In this document: positions 1-12,323 of the stretch, piece after piece | Numbering within the stretch: the stretch's first letter is position 1 | Layout: each line of letters starts with the position of its first letter | NCBI GenBank assembly: GCA_003024785.1 | Contig: PUQB01000087.1 | Location: 252,714-316,713 of the forward strand | Origin: Selaginella tamariscina | Lineage: Eukaryota; Streptophyta; Lycopodiopsida; Selaginellales; Selaginellaceae | DNA: 64,000 nt | Reading direction: 5' to 3' | Made by a program: the position numbers and the translations under genes | Notes under the pieces: generated by a model | Told to the model about the DNA's origin: nothing | Database searches by the model: none | The model's input: only the letters and a program-made list of their open reading frames with translations

Positions 1-1556
1 AACCCTTGAGGGATAACCCTAGTTGACTTAGGGTCTTGCCCTAGAAGACCTAGACATGCTCATGCCCTAACCCCCATCAAGGAGACGTGTGTTCCACACA
101 TACCCCTAAACAGAGCTAAGGCATCGTCACTTACCCTTGAGGAATCACCCTCATCCGGGAGTACAACCCCTTTAGGGCGACAAGGGGTACCCTGAACCAC
201 GACTAACCCCTAAGGGTTTGAGTGGCCAAGTCATACCCTAGACCTAGGGCTAGTACTTAGTGAGGACACAAGTGTGCGCCGTAGGCGGACACGAGTGTTC
301 TGCTAAGCAAACTCCCTAAGGCTAGGTTTGGGATAACCCTAAGCACATGACCTTGCGAGTGCCTTACGAAAGGGCTTCTGCTAATGAGCTTAGGTTGTTC
401 AACCCCTGGATTCCAAGGAGAACACTCCCCTAACCAAGTGTGCCAAAGCACACCTAGTTACGAGACCTAACCTCCCTTGAGCGGATGCCCAAGGCTTAGC
501 ACCCTAGTGCAAGCACAAGCATGCCTGTTTGTTAGAGTATCCAACCCCTTAGCGACAAGCCCATGACATAACCCCAAAGGGCGTGCCTCGGGCGTTGTAC
601 CATGTGACGTTTAGTCCAGTGTCACATCTCCATGTGACACTGCCTTCCATGATGTGGGCTATCATGCAATAGCCCTTAGATTCAAGAGTTGCACCAAGTA
701 TCATAAACGTGGTTCTTAAATGCCAACTCTAGAACCCCTCAATGAACCCTCAGGAACCAAGTAACATGAACCTGTCAAACAAGATCCCACGCCCACAGTT
801 GGACAAGGACACGGATGTGCCTTGCTTGGCTGTGAGTGCTACACCTAGCTTGACGTGGAGGAGGAGGTTGGAGAGCCTCAGCCTCTGCCTCTTGGAACGT
901 GCATTCCGACAAAACCTCCCAGGCATGGATTCGCCAACGTTAAGGGTAAGCTACCCCGAAGGTGGGACGTACCCCTGGCATCTGGAAGTTAGGGCGGCAC
1001 AACAAAGGGTTGTACCTTAACAACACAAGATGAAGCTTGCACCGGCAGAAGAGCAACGAACTCATTCATGAACCCAAGAGCTCTCCTACGTATACTCTAC
1101 CTTATTTATGTGACGGAGCCCCCCCCCCCTCTTTTCCTATATGTGTTAGTGGGCTGGCACTGAATTTTAGCCCCTTAGACAAATTAGCAATATGAGCTTA
1201 TAACTCACCCTTACTCCTACCCCTAAACCCTACCCAAGGGGTGGGGGTTTTAGGGCGTGGGTTAGGGCAACCCTAGGGTGTTCCTAACCCTACTTAACAC
1301 GCCGAACTCATCTGCAAAGATCAATCAGCCTATTCAGGATGTCAAAATTGGGGGTGGGTTTTCTAGAAGGTAAGTTCTAGCTTCGCTTAGAGTTTCCTGC
1401 AAATACCTAATGACACCCGGCCGGACCATCATTAGATACCCAAGTGCATTAAGCGGGCCTGTTTCCTACTATATCTAGGGTTCATCAACATAGTACAGTA
1501 GGTAACAACAGTCAACGTCCAAAGTAAAGGGTCGAGTCATAGTAAAAACTATGACA
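1..1556 (-). repeat. 3' LTR (partial) of non-autonomous LTR retrotransposon
   Basis: This stretch is nearly identical to 5606-7060, in the same orientation. The shared block ends at the same base in both copies (...ACTATGACA), while the flanks differ. Read on the minus strand the LTR begins TGTCATAG and, judged from the complete copy, ends TCTGACA, giving the TG...CA ends of an LTR. About 260 bp at its minus-strand 3' end lie outside the window. This copy retains about 114 bp (504-617) missing from the other copy. Short ORFs such as 742-1020 are conserved only because the two LTRs are recent copies. Confidence 0.85.
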
Positions 1557-1570
1557 CACTTCCCGCCTTT
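1557..1570 (-). other. Polypurine tract of the LTR element
   Basis: Directly inside the 3' LTR the minus strand reads AAAGGCGGGAAGTG, an all-purine-plus-T/C-poor run abutting the TGTCA LTR start. This is the expected position of the plus-strand priming site. It independently supports the minus-strand orientation. Confidence 0.7.
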
Positions 1571-4500
1571 GAAAATGTCAACGTCCTCGTTGACGTCCAA
1601 CTCCAAGACTATATAATGTTAGAAAAAATTAACCAAAACTAACATATCACTCTATGCGGAGTCAGCCAAAAGTTCACATAATTTCATTACCCCCCTTGCA
1701 TTACGCGAAGCCAAGTACTTCAGAACCACCGTTCACTGAGTCATAAACCCAGCTGCCAGAGGCACCACCTGCGACATGAAGTCACTTGGAGACCTTTTGC
1801 ACGTCTGCAAAGTCTGTCACCCGACGCACACAACACAATGGTTAATTTCTTTACTTAACTAGAATTTATATTGGAGGCCTCTAGTTAGTGTTGTTGCCAG
1901 CCCCTTGGTTAACAAGAAATAAAGGTTTGCTTTATTCCTTAATATCAAACGCTGTTGACAACCTTGTCGTCTTACCACACAACAAGCACTTTGACGTCCA
2001 TCTCAAGTGCTTAACCAAACGCCTTCTCATTTCTCCAATTGTTCCATATTTCCAATTGTTCCATATTTCCACATGTTACGGTATTATAGCTTTATATTTC
2101 TGCATCCCTCGGTGTTTCTCATTACCCCTTTTCATAAGGGTCTGCTACTATACCTATCCCTCGTTAGTGTATAGCTACGCTAGACTAAGTATGAGACTTT
2201 TATCGGAATCAAGCTCTTTTCCGATACAAGAGTACAATTCGTAAAACCCTGTTCTTTGTAAACATGTCAATCTGGCCATAGGCGATCACAGAGGTGCATG
2301 GTTGTACACATGTATACAACAAGGTCTTGCCAATTTGCCAACTGCCATCCACTTGGTGTGTTATTAACATAAATTTATTCCCGATAGGAATCAAATTCAG
2401 TCAAATCCGCGACCAAGTGTAATAGCACTACTATTCGTCTTTCGCACCCAACTTTGTACTCTTCCATAACACCGACCAGTTCAGGGACCAGATAAGCTAA
2501 CATACCTTTCTTACAAACCAATGTGGAAACCAGGAAATTCAACCCATCTCTAGTGCCTCAATCGAAAATCTTTAGATAACACGTCTCTTAATTGTCATCT
2601 CATTGTACTCATTTCCCAAAAAAGCACAACATACTAGGTGCCATTCAATAATTCCTAACTCCTTATCATACTAAGTTCAGAATACCGAATTTTAGAACTT
2701 AGTTTCCACAATAAGAGTCTCTCTGAATTTAGAATACTACACGCCTCTATAACATTATATTTATTTCCAACTCTTAAACTAATTTCGTAAATGTTTCTCA
2801 ACACTATACCGAAGTATAGCATTTTCACTAATTGAAGCAACTAGTGTTTTTGATAAACATCTTTTAAAACTAATCCTTATTTTATAAATAGTCGCAATTT
2901 CGATATTGATACTCTCGAATGGATAATGATCATTTTAACGTTTAAATCCTAAGCTTATCAACTAGTTGTTATACTAGCGGATATAAACTTACAATCATAT
3001 CAATTATCAAAATGCTACAACTATAATATAGACATGGTCTTAATTTACATAAACTGAACTTGAGTTTTTGAGATGGACATATAATGTTATGACAGTATTC
3101 CGAGGAACTTGTTCAGAGACTAAGAGGAATCATGAACTAGTGTCTGGTTTATCTAACTGATTTAATAAGATATCAACCTCCACATAAATGTTATCATAAC
3201 ACTGAAGTATTATATCAACTTCATGTTTTAGTCATACCTTATAATTCAATAGATCTCCCCAAACAGAATAAAAATATCTAGTTCAGTACATTGAACTAAG
3301 ATACATTATTCACTCTAGACACCTAGCAATCCAGAAAGTATCACATTGCCCCTCAAGCAATGTATTGAAAATGTCTCATTTCTCAACTAACTTGAAAACA
3401 CGTTTCAAGTTATAACACTAAGGTAGTGCCTTACCAAAGTGTCAGACTCAAATCCACTTGAGTCTTTATATTATATGATTACGGCCACCTCATGTGATCA
3501 TAACCAAGTTTGATATTGAGCGCTCCAAACTCAATATTGAAGAGATATCATACCATCTTTGCCAAGTCATTTATAACAATCTTAAAAGATTGTCACAAAT
3601 TTTGCCAAAGTTTAAAATATAAATATCTAACAATGAGGTGATAGGAAACCTCATATTCTCGAACCGGATATTGGACGAACCTTGAACTACAATCATCAAG
3701 AAGGGACACCATCTTCTTGAGCTAATCCCGCTACACAATATCATACTATTGAACCAACTCAAGGAACACCATCAAACCTTGAGATAGAACTAACAACTAA
3801 CCAAGGAATACAATCAAACCTTGAGTCAAGAATAGTTCTATTTTATTTATTTTTAAATATTCCGAAAGATTGAAGATACATACTTTATTTGTTCTTTAAG
3901 TGCCCACATTTGCGACCATGATGCAAGTCAAGAAACCGTCTTTTGAATAATGTATTCGACTCTAAAATGAAATTGATATTGAAAATCAATATCAACTTCA
4001 ATTCTCATCGAACACCGACTCTCTGAGGAGGTACATGCACTTAAACCTCCAATGAAATCCGACTATTACTAGCTCATTGGTAATTCTCAACATAAGTTAT
4101 CAAACTTAGCAAGTTTCCTTACTTAGTCGATAAAAAAGTGAAGAATCCCAAATCATGCTCTTCTTAACCAAGGAATCACCCTTGTTCAAGAACTTCTCCC
4201 CACATTGCAAACAACGTTACAGTTTCAAGATTAAAGAGTTAACAATGAAAATGCACAAGTGTGCGCCGAACGCCTTCACTATGCAAGTCCTTCATTACTC
4301 AGTAAACTGAAAATGTAAACGTATGTTTCCAACATTACTCTTTCTGATAGATCATGCCATCTATCCCAAAAGCTGCATTGATAGGGATGCAACATTAAAT
4401 GTCTACTGCCAAAATCTTTTATTCTATCTTATTCATGATACTCATAATCAAGTTAGCCGAGCTAGCTAACTTGAATACAGAGTGCGCGCTACAACTAACT

Positions 4501-5330
4501 AAGGTTTCAAGTTGTACTTGTTCAAATTAGGTGACTTGAACTTAGTAAACTATTTCACCTAATGTTACTTGCAGCTAGCGTCATCAAAATATTCGAACAT
4601 CGGACAATACTTTGATTACATTGGATCTTCAAACCATTGCTTAACATATATCATATGTTAATATTTGACATTCCGTTGTATTATAAGTTCATCACCATAG
4701 TCTGCTTCTAGAGTTACACTCTCAGAAACATGCACTATAATAAGAGCTTATTTTACACTTTATGTCAAAATGTAGTGTTCATTCTTATGTTTGAATATGC
4801 CCCTTCTCCCGAAGTCAAAGATGCACTTTGAACATAAGTTTTCCCCGTTTGAACACTATTGTTGGAAACGATATTGAATCTTGACCTAAGCCAAAACTCA
4901 ATGGACATATATGTTTCAAATCATGTGTTATCCCAAATTCAAACACCTTAAAAAAAAGAAAAATTTTCAATAATGTGTAACTTAGCATATCACATGATCC
5001 ACTTCACAAGACTTAGTTTGTAAGCCAGAACAAACTAACACGCCACGTCTTGTGGAAGTATATGGTAAAGTAACCTGACACCATAAGGTAAAGTAACTAA
5101 AACGTAACCTGGCATGCAACTTGGAAGTTGCCTTCCAAGTGCTACCTTCTAAGTCCATAACCCACACCCACTTATGAAGTAGGTGTACTTTGAAGAGTTA
5201 TAGATCTCAGGACCAACTCTCCACGCAGAATTCAGACATTAGCCGAAAGTGATAGAGTACTTCAAGAATTTAGAACTAACTAAACCCTAAAATACACTAC
5301 ACTTTAGGTAGTCCTACTGACCAGAGAATA

Positions 5331-5343
5331 GGCTCCGATACCA
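5331..5343 (-). other. Primer-binding site (initiator tRNA-Met type)
   Basis: The minus strand reads TGGTATCGGAGCC two bases after the LTR end. The common plant PBS is TGGTATCAGAGC, complementary to the 3' end of initiator tRNA-Met, so there is one mismatch. This fixes 5346-7060 as the 5' LTR. Confidence 0.8.
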
Positions 5344-5345
5344 AT

Positions 5346-7060
5346 TGTCAGAGTTTTAACCCAAAGGGCCAACACGTGGCAACACGTGGCTGCCAGGTGG
5401 CCATTCGGCGTCATCACCCTGTGTGAGCAACGCTAAGTTTCCCAGAACAACCCCAACGACCCCTAGGTTAGACTCTAATGCCCAAGTGGACAGGAGACTT
5501 AGGGTTTAGCCTAAGTCTCCCTAGATGTCTACCCCCAAAACCCTTGAGGGATAACCCTAGTTGACTTAGGGTTTAGCCTAAGTCTCCCTAGAGTGTCTGC
5601 CCCAAAACCCTTGAGGGATAACCCTAGTTGACTTAGGGTCTTGCCCTAGAAGACCTAGACAGGCTCATGCCCTAACCCCCATCAAGGAGACGTGTGTTCC
5701 ACACATACCCCAACAGAGCTAAGGCATCGTCACTTACCCCTTGAGGAATCACCCTCATCCGGGAGTACAACCCCTTTAGGGCGACAAGGGGTACCCTGAA
5801 CCACGACTAACCCCTAAGGGTTTGAGTGGCCAAGTTATACCCTAGACCTAGGGCTAGTACTTAGTGAGGACACGAGTGTGCGCCGTAGGCGGACACGAGT
5901 GTTCTGCTAAGCAAACTCCCTAAGGCTAGGTTTGGGATAACCCTAAGCACATGACCTTGCGAGTGCCTTAAAAGGGCTTCTGCTAATGAGCTTAGGTTGT
6001 TCAACCCTGGATTCCAAGGAGAACACTCCCCTAACCAAGTGTGCCAAAGCACACCTAGTTACGAGACCTAACCTCCCTTGAGCGGATGCCCAAGGCTTAG
6101 CACCAGTGTAACATCTCCATGTGACACTGCCTTCCATGATGTGGGCTATCATGCAATAGCCCTTAGATTCAAGAGTTGCACCAAGTATCATAAACGTGGT
6201 TCTTAAATGCCAACTCTAGAACCCCTCAATGAACCCTCAGGAACCAAGTAACATGAACCTGTCAAACAAGATCCCACGCCCACAGTTGGACAAGGACACG
6301 GATGTGCCTTGCTTGGCTGTGAGTGCTACACCTAGCTTGACGTGGAGGAGGAGGTTGGAGACAAGCCTCAACCTCTGCCTCTTGGAACGTGCATTCCGAC
6401 AAAACCTCCCAGGCATGGATTCGCCAACGTTAAGGGTAAGCTACCCCGAAGGTGGGACGTACCCCTGGCATCTGGAAGTTAGGGCGGCACAACAAAGGGT
6501 TGTACCTTAACAACACAAGCTGAAGCTTGCACCGACAGAAGAGCAACGAACTCATTCATGAACCCAGGAGCTCTCCTACGTATACTCTACCTTATTTATG
6601 TGACGGACCCCCCCCCCCCTTTCCTATATGTGTTAGTGGGCTGGCACTGAATTTTAGCCCCTTAGACAAATTAGCAATATGAGCTTATAACTCACCCTTA
6701 CTCCTACCCCTAAACCCTACCCAAGGGTGGGGGTTTTAGGGCATGGGTTAGGGCAACCCTAGGGTCAGGTCAACCCTAGGGGTGTTCCTAACCCTACTTA
6801 ACACGCCGAACTCATCTGCAAAGATCAATCAACCTATTCGGGATGTCAAAATTGGGGGTGGGTTTTCTAGAAGGTAAGTTCTAGCTTCGCTTAGAGTTTC
6901 CTGCAAATACCTAATGACACCCGGCCGGACCATCATCAGATACCCAAGTGCATTAAGCGGGCCTGTTTCCTACTACATCTAGGGTCCATCAACATAGTAC
7001 AGTAAGTAACAACAGTCAACGTCCAAAGTAAAGGGTCGAGTCATAGTAAAAACTATGACA
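5346..7060 (-). repeat. 5' LTR (complete) of the LARD-like element
   Basis: A complete LTR of about 1715 bp, TGTCAG...ATGACA on the plus strand. It holds a tandem duplication of about 71 bp near 5497-5640, a C-run near 6607 and a roughly 114-bp deletion near 6104 relative to the left LTR. There are few other differences from the left copy, which argues for a fairly young insertion. The last 22 bases contain a small hairpin (GTCATAG, spacer, CTATGAC). Confidence 0.85.
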
Positions 7061-8419
7061 GATGCCTTTCACCTGTGTAAAGCCTTTGGCCATAAGACGA
7101 GCCTTATAATGGTGTTGGTTAGTCATATTATCATGAGTGCATTTGAACACCCATTTAAAGTCCACAAGCTTGTGTTCTCTTAGGGCATCACAAACATCAA
7201 AAGTTTGATTCTCGATAAGAGAATTTATCTTGTCTTGCTAAAACTAGGAATCAACCCCATGGCTTGCTTCATCATACATTTAAGGGATGATCTTGTTTAC
7301 AAACATGCATAATTCAGCTTCATCTTGGTCAAGTATGGAAGTCGCATCTTCCAAAATCTTGCGTGATGGCTTACGTAAACGAGGGGCATGCCCCAACAGT
7401 GATGGACAGTGTTGACAACCACTATCTCTTCAAGCTGTGGAGCCTCGTTAGTAAGTTGGGCATCTTCCAATGGATGAAGATGATGGAGCTCGACTTCATC
7501 ATTCGCATTAGCATTAACATCATCATTCTCATGGTAAGGGGTGCCTAGGCCCAATAGCATCACCCTCAATAGCACCATTACCATTGAGATTTTGGAACCC
7601 AAAAAGAATAATAGGTACCATAAGATCCTCATTAATGAAACTTATAAATGCTAGTTTCATCACCTTACAGGTGAAGTCGTTCTCAAAAAAGATGACATCG
7701 GTGCTAACAAGGGTGACTTTAGCAATTGGATCCCAAAGTTTATACCCTTTATAGCTGGGTTCCTCATCACCCGCATAGCGGACAAAGATAAACTTCTTAT
7801 TCTTTAAATCAAGTTTCTTCTATGTATGGTGAATAATGTGAGCAAACGCCACATAACCAAATGTACAAAGATGAGACGCATATAACTTTTATCCAAACCA
7901 CATTTAAGTCGTTCTCAGAAAAGATGACATCGGTGTTAACAAGGTTGACTTTGGCAAATGGATCCCAAAGTTTATACCTTTTATAGCTGGGTTCCTCATC
8001 ACCCGCATAGCGGACAAAGATAAACTTCTTACTCTTTAAATCAAGTTTCTTCTGCATATGGTGAATAATGTGAGCAAACGCCACATAACCAAATGCACGA
8101 AGATGAGATGCGTATAACTTTCATCCAAACCACATTTCCTTAGATGTTTTCCCCTTTAGCGTAGTAGTAGGAAGTCAATTTTACACATGGAACGCCACAA
8201 CAACTACATCTTGCCAAAATTCCTTATTCAACTTTACATTAAGTAAAAGGCTTCATATTACATTTACCAATGTCTGATTTTTTGGTTCAGCAATTCCATT
8301 CTACTATGAAGTATAGCTTGTTGTGATTTCATGTTGGATTCCATAGGCACAACAAACATTATTAAAATATTCCTTGCAACCATCAATTCTTAGTGCCTTG
8401 ATCTTCTGCTTTGATACCA
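7061..8419 (-). pseudogene. Decayed Ty1/copia polyprotein (integrase to RT start)
   Basis: Minus-strand translation shows copia landmarks in order. An integrase-core remnant lies near 8365-8400 (KIKALRIDG) and a stretch like NGIAERKNRTL near 8290. The integrase C-terminal region follows at about 8080-7900 (KLDLKSKKFIFVRY, then YKLWDP). The start of reverse transcriptase is near 7170-7061 (KWVFK ... YKARLMAKGFTQ). Stops and frame changes are frequent, so it is dead. A 232-bp piece is tandemly duplicated, and the RT is cut at 7060 by the LTR element. Gag, protease and the first part of integrase are absent. Confidence 0.85.
7674..8137 (-). repeat. 232-bp tandem duplication inside copia remnant
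   Basis: 7674-7905 and 7906-8137 are near-identical head-to-tail copies. Both start aagtcgttctc and end ccaaaccacattt. Each encodes the same piece of the integrase C-terminal region, so it is a local duplication after insertion. Confidence 0.85.
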
Positions 8420-8582
8420 TGTTGGAATCGCACAATAGCAGAGCCATTGTTCTCGTTGGTTTTGGGGCTAAGAACCCAAAAATGTGTTGAGCATGCCATA
8501 CCTCCCCACCATTATATGTTTTGCTTACTCCAACTTCAATAACTTGGCACTGAAGATCTTAATAAAAAAACCTCATCCAACA
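8420..8582 (-). repeat. Possible short copia LTR with adjacent PBS
   Basis: On the plus strand the segment starts TGTTGG and ends CCAACA. On the minus strand it is followed directly (8419 downward) by TGGTATCAAAGC, a tRNA-Met-type primer-binding site. That is the arrangement of a copia 5' LTR plus PBS, here only about 163 bp long. The LTR boundary at 8582 rests only on the terminal inverted bases; no second LTR is visible. Confidence 0.45.
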
Positions 8583-10240
8583 TATATACTAAATCTTAAA
8601 CATATGTAGTCCCATACGACAGCCACCTAAATCTTGAACCACGTAGCTCCATTTGATATTTATTTTAAACTTCCTTTATAATTAGTAATTGGAAGCATAT
8701 TTTTTTAATATATATTTTAAAAACCCTCATCACTAAACATCTTTTAAAATAATCTCAACACCAAGGCACCCTTTTCAATAGGCATCTTAATTCTTAAACC
8801 CACGTGGCCTTGTTCAATGGCCATGCCACCTAAACCATGAACTTCATTCCATGATTATTCTAAACTCCTCTATAAGAAACTCCATAATAAAAGAAGAAAT
8901 AGAAAACAACCCAATACAATTGTTAAAAAACTATTAGAAAAGACACAATCAACTAAATAATTATTGATGTTGTTTAGCTACCAAAGACAAGGGTGGTGGT
9001 TCAAAACAGAACAAACCAAGAAATGTTAAATAGATTACTACGATAGTATATTAACTTAAATATCTTTTATATAAACGTAGGTTACTAATATACATATATG
9101 CTATAAGGGCATGTATGCACATTAGCTTGTATATGTGTTTTCACATTGTTATATAAATAATGTTTTATGTATTTTCTATACATCATTCAAAAAAAGAGTA
9201 TGAATGTCATTAGTGAACATAACATTAATTCCCTTGTACTATTGTATTATTGTTCTCACTATATATATCCTTTTATTTTAATCATAATCACTGTTTCTTT
9301 GCCTATCACAAATTATACCTCAACATTGATAATAAAAAATGTCATCGATGTAAATTAAAATTATAAACAACATTATTACTCATGCATATTAAAATAATAT
9401 TTCTTGTATATTCTATATGGTTGCACGCTCTTATGGTTATGCCCCTCTAACTCACAACACACGTACAAAAGAGCGTCCCCAAGCTATCCTACTCGTAACT
9501 GGACCGACCGTTTTTACCCTCCGATGCATTAAAATATATTCTGCTAACTGGTGTTTCCACGTTGCTAAAACTTTATTCCCGTGTCATCATAAATAATTAA
9601 GCATTGAAATCTTGCTACGCCTCATACCACGGTGCAGGGACATGAAGAACAATCAATTTTCCATCCTTTATTACTCCCTGGCGACCTTAAAATCATCTCT
9701 CATCCGCATATTCCGTTGAGCTGTCAGCTGACGTGCCATACCACGTTTACATTTGTGCAAGGAGCCTTTGTGGACGGAGATTATTGGACAACTGTGCATC
9801 TTATGTTATCAGTCAACAAGATGTACATCAGATTACTGCAATGGAGGGTATGGATTATCAGACTGGGAAAGTGGGATAGTGACATGAAAAGATGCACAGA
9901 ATCTGAAGTAGAACATTTCTTAACCTTTATATACACACAATATGCACAAATACATAGAGAATATACACACACACACACAATAAAGAGGAGTGAATGAGGT
10001 TCTCACATCGTTAAACCTCTCACAGGTAGTAGTAGTTAGATGAATCAAGTATGAATACATTAACATAATATATATATTATATTCTCTCTCTCGTAGCCTA
10101 ACGCATGTATATATGCATATGCAAGTTGTCCCGATGGATGTTAAGATGGCAGTCAAGACGTGTATGTACCACCAAAAAGCTCTACATAATTTATATAGCT
10201 TTACAATATATAACCCTATTACAATTAGGGCAATAAGGTT
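8583..10240. other. Gene-poor AT-rich spacer
   Basis: No recognisable gene. AT-rich, with an (AC)n run at about 9964-9982 and an AT-rich stretch near 10063-10090. The longest ORF (9632-9997) resembles no family I know. A 20-base stretch around 10140-10159 (aagatggcagtcaagacg) recurs at 10240-10258, just where the following ORF begins. Confidence 0.6.
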
Positions 10241-10243
10241 AAG

Positions 10244-12320
10244 ATGGCAGTCAAGACGGAGTTGCTGCATGTGTTATGGGCTGATATACCGAGGTCAGTT
10301 ACAGGAAATGATTACGATATGGCATCTTTCAACTCCGCTTCCTCTCATGTCCAGTCCCTGCTATTAAAATGGGCTGAGATCCCTTACAGTACAAAGCTTG
10401 CCATACCACTTGCTTATAATTACGGCCAGTACCAAGTGACATTCTCTGAACTCAAGTACCACGATCGAGTTGTTGCTGACCTTATTCGAACTTGTGATTT
10501 TCTTGATATTCATCTTTGCATGATCCATGAGATTAGATATACTAAGGTGCCCAGTTATACAGTTACTGGTTGGATATCACTATACGATCAACCTGTGAAC
10601 TTTGAGAAGTGGTCTTTGAACAAGGATTACGAAGTGCTGAAGCACGATGGAGACGATGTTTGTTATAAGCATGGTCCAGTGCCGGCCCTCATGGTATGGC
10701 CTAAGGCAAGAAAATTCCGTGCTCTATGTGCCTCAGTTAGTTTAGAATCTTCTTTGAACTGGTTTCAAGATCACCACGGAGATCAATTGACATGCTCGGA
10801 TGCTGGAAAGAACGACTTACTCGATTTATTTAATATTTTAATTTATTTATTTTTTCCCAGGCCTAAAGATGGCCTCCAGATTTCCAATTTTAAAAAAAGT
10901 GGTGGAGTTATTCCTGAAGGCTAAGCTTATTGATCATGCTTTCCACTTAATGTATTGGTTGCATGCTTCTGATACGTTTGATAACACTCTTGCACACATG
11001 GTCGAACTGCTTCTTGCGTCCGGGGATCAAGATAGAACATTAAGGATAATAAAGGTTTGGGGTTGGAATTTGATCCGCAAGAACTGTATGGTGGAAGCAA
11101 TACACTCGTGTGGTTGGGACAAGTGCAAAGAAGTTATTGAAAGCTTGCTTGTTAACGTGCCACAGGATATACAAGTGGAGAATATGGTATATGTCGTTGA
11201 GGGACTTGAATCTTGTGGGTACCATGAGGTTGCAATGGTTATTGGAAAGAATTTGTTCGATAAGATTTCCAACAAGCAATATGATTTAAATTGGAGATGG
11301 ACAGATAATATTATTAAACTGGTGCTCTTGTTTGTCAAACATGGGTTAAACGAGGAGGCTTACTATCTTATAGAGAATGTACCCATGGACTTCAAGCTTT
11401 TGATTGGGGTTGGAGAAGAAATATTTGATGTCCTTTATGCTTCCTTGGACAAATGGCAAAGTAAAAGACGAGTACTGCATTCCTGCTTTAGAGATGGCTT
11501 TCTACAAATGGTTTCAGGATTTATCTTTAAGTTGGCATCCATAGGTTATAACACTATTGCAGAAAAGTTTGTGAGAAAGTGGGTGTCTCTTTTACCAGAC
11601 AACGTTGATGAAGAAATAAGAACACTAAAGTGTCCCGATGAAACTGCAGCACTATTATTGTATGCTACTCCCTCGAAACAAAGAATGCAAATATTGGTAA
11701 AAATGAAGCGACTATATATGCTGAAAACTTTCATGAAACTTGATGCTGATTTCATAGGTTTGAAACAGAAAAAGGAAGTGACACAGGCATTTACGGATCT
11801 ATGCTTGCATAAGATAGATGGAAAGGAATTTCCGCGTGAAAATGAAGTGTACCGTAAAAATTCTCACTTACAAGAAGAGTGGAGTGAAACAATAGACTTG
11901 AGTGCAGATGTGCAACATTTCCTGGAAATTTTGTTTTGGTTAGATGACAAATTTCTATTAGATGCTATGGTAAAGAGATTGGTCCAGTTGATGAACTTGA
12001 CAAGGAAGGTATTTGCGAAAGAGAATGGATTAGTCATTGTGGCAATGAAATCGGGTGTTTATGCAAGGAAAGCCTTGAGAAGCTTGCGGACGCAAGGATT
12101 TCATACTTAGAAGAGAAGGTAAGTTCCCAGAAAAGGCAACAGGTAGGGAATCCACGAATGGAGCGTGTCTTTTGTGACATGCTCATGGAACAGAGGAGAG
12201 AGTTGGAGGGACTTAAGCTACTCTTACAAGTTTGCTTCCGGAGTAACTGCTTTTCTTAATTCAATTTGTTTTCCAAATGGACTTCCATTACTTAATTACC
12301 CTTATTTTTGCCCTTAATAG
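10244..12320 (+). pseudogene. 2OG-Fe(II)-oxygenase-family protein, C-terminal part, broken
   Basis: Two overlapping reading frames (10244-10924 and 10869-12110) together give a helical protein. Signatures such as SELKYHDRVVADLI and HGPVPALMVWPKARKF resemble the region after the dioxygenase domain in large plant/protist 2OG-Fe(II) oxygenase-family proteins. The dioxygenase core (HxD...H) is not found upstream, so the gene seems truncated at its 5' end. A T-rich stretch ending TTTTTTCCCAG (10816-10860) looks like an intron end without a clear donor. Near 11990 the conserved frame appears to switch: in another frame the sequence runs on as SLEKLADARISYLEEK, a plausible C-terminus. The family assignment is from memory of the motif pattern, and function is unknown. 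Confidence 0.5.
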
Positions 12321-12323
12321 GAA

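Larger units (their letters stand above)
1..7060 (-). mobile_element. Non-autonomous (LARD-like) LTR retrotransposon, nested in copia
   Basis: Two direct repeats of about 1.7 kb (the left one cut by the window edge) flank a 3.8-kb internal region (1557-5345). That region has no gag, protease, integrase or reverse transcriptase ORF. A primer-binding site follows the right LTR and a polypurine tract precedes the left one, so the element reads on the minus strand. Long LTRs with a non-coding interior match the LARD class. The element interrupts a copia reverse transcriptase at 7060/7061, so it is the younger insertion. The target duplication cannot be checked because the left junction is outside the window. 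Confidence 0.85.

Noticed and set aside
742..1020. 92-aa ORF conserved at 6229-6510 (93 aa)
   Set aside because: It lies inside the two LTR copies; conservation is explained by LTR identity, and a 3-base insertion plus substitutions show no coding constraint.
1200..1300. CCCTAA-like phrases resembling plant telomere repeat
   Set aside because: Scattered ccctaa/taaccct words within the LTR, never a tandem TTTAGGG array.
9632..9997. 121-aa ORF upstream of the oxygenase-family remnant
   Set aside because: No similarity to the missing dioxygenase domain, ends in an (AC)n run, no codon pattern suggesting selection.
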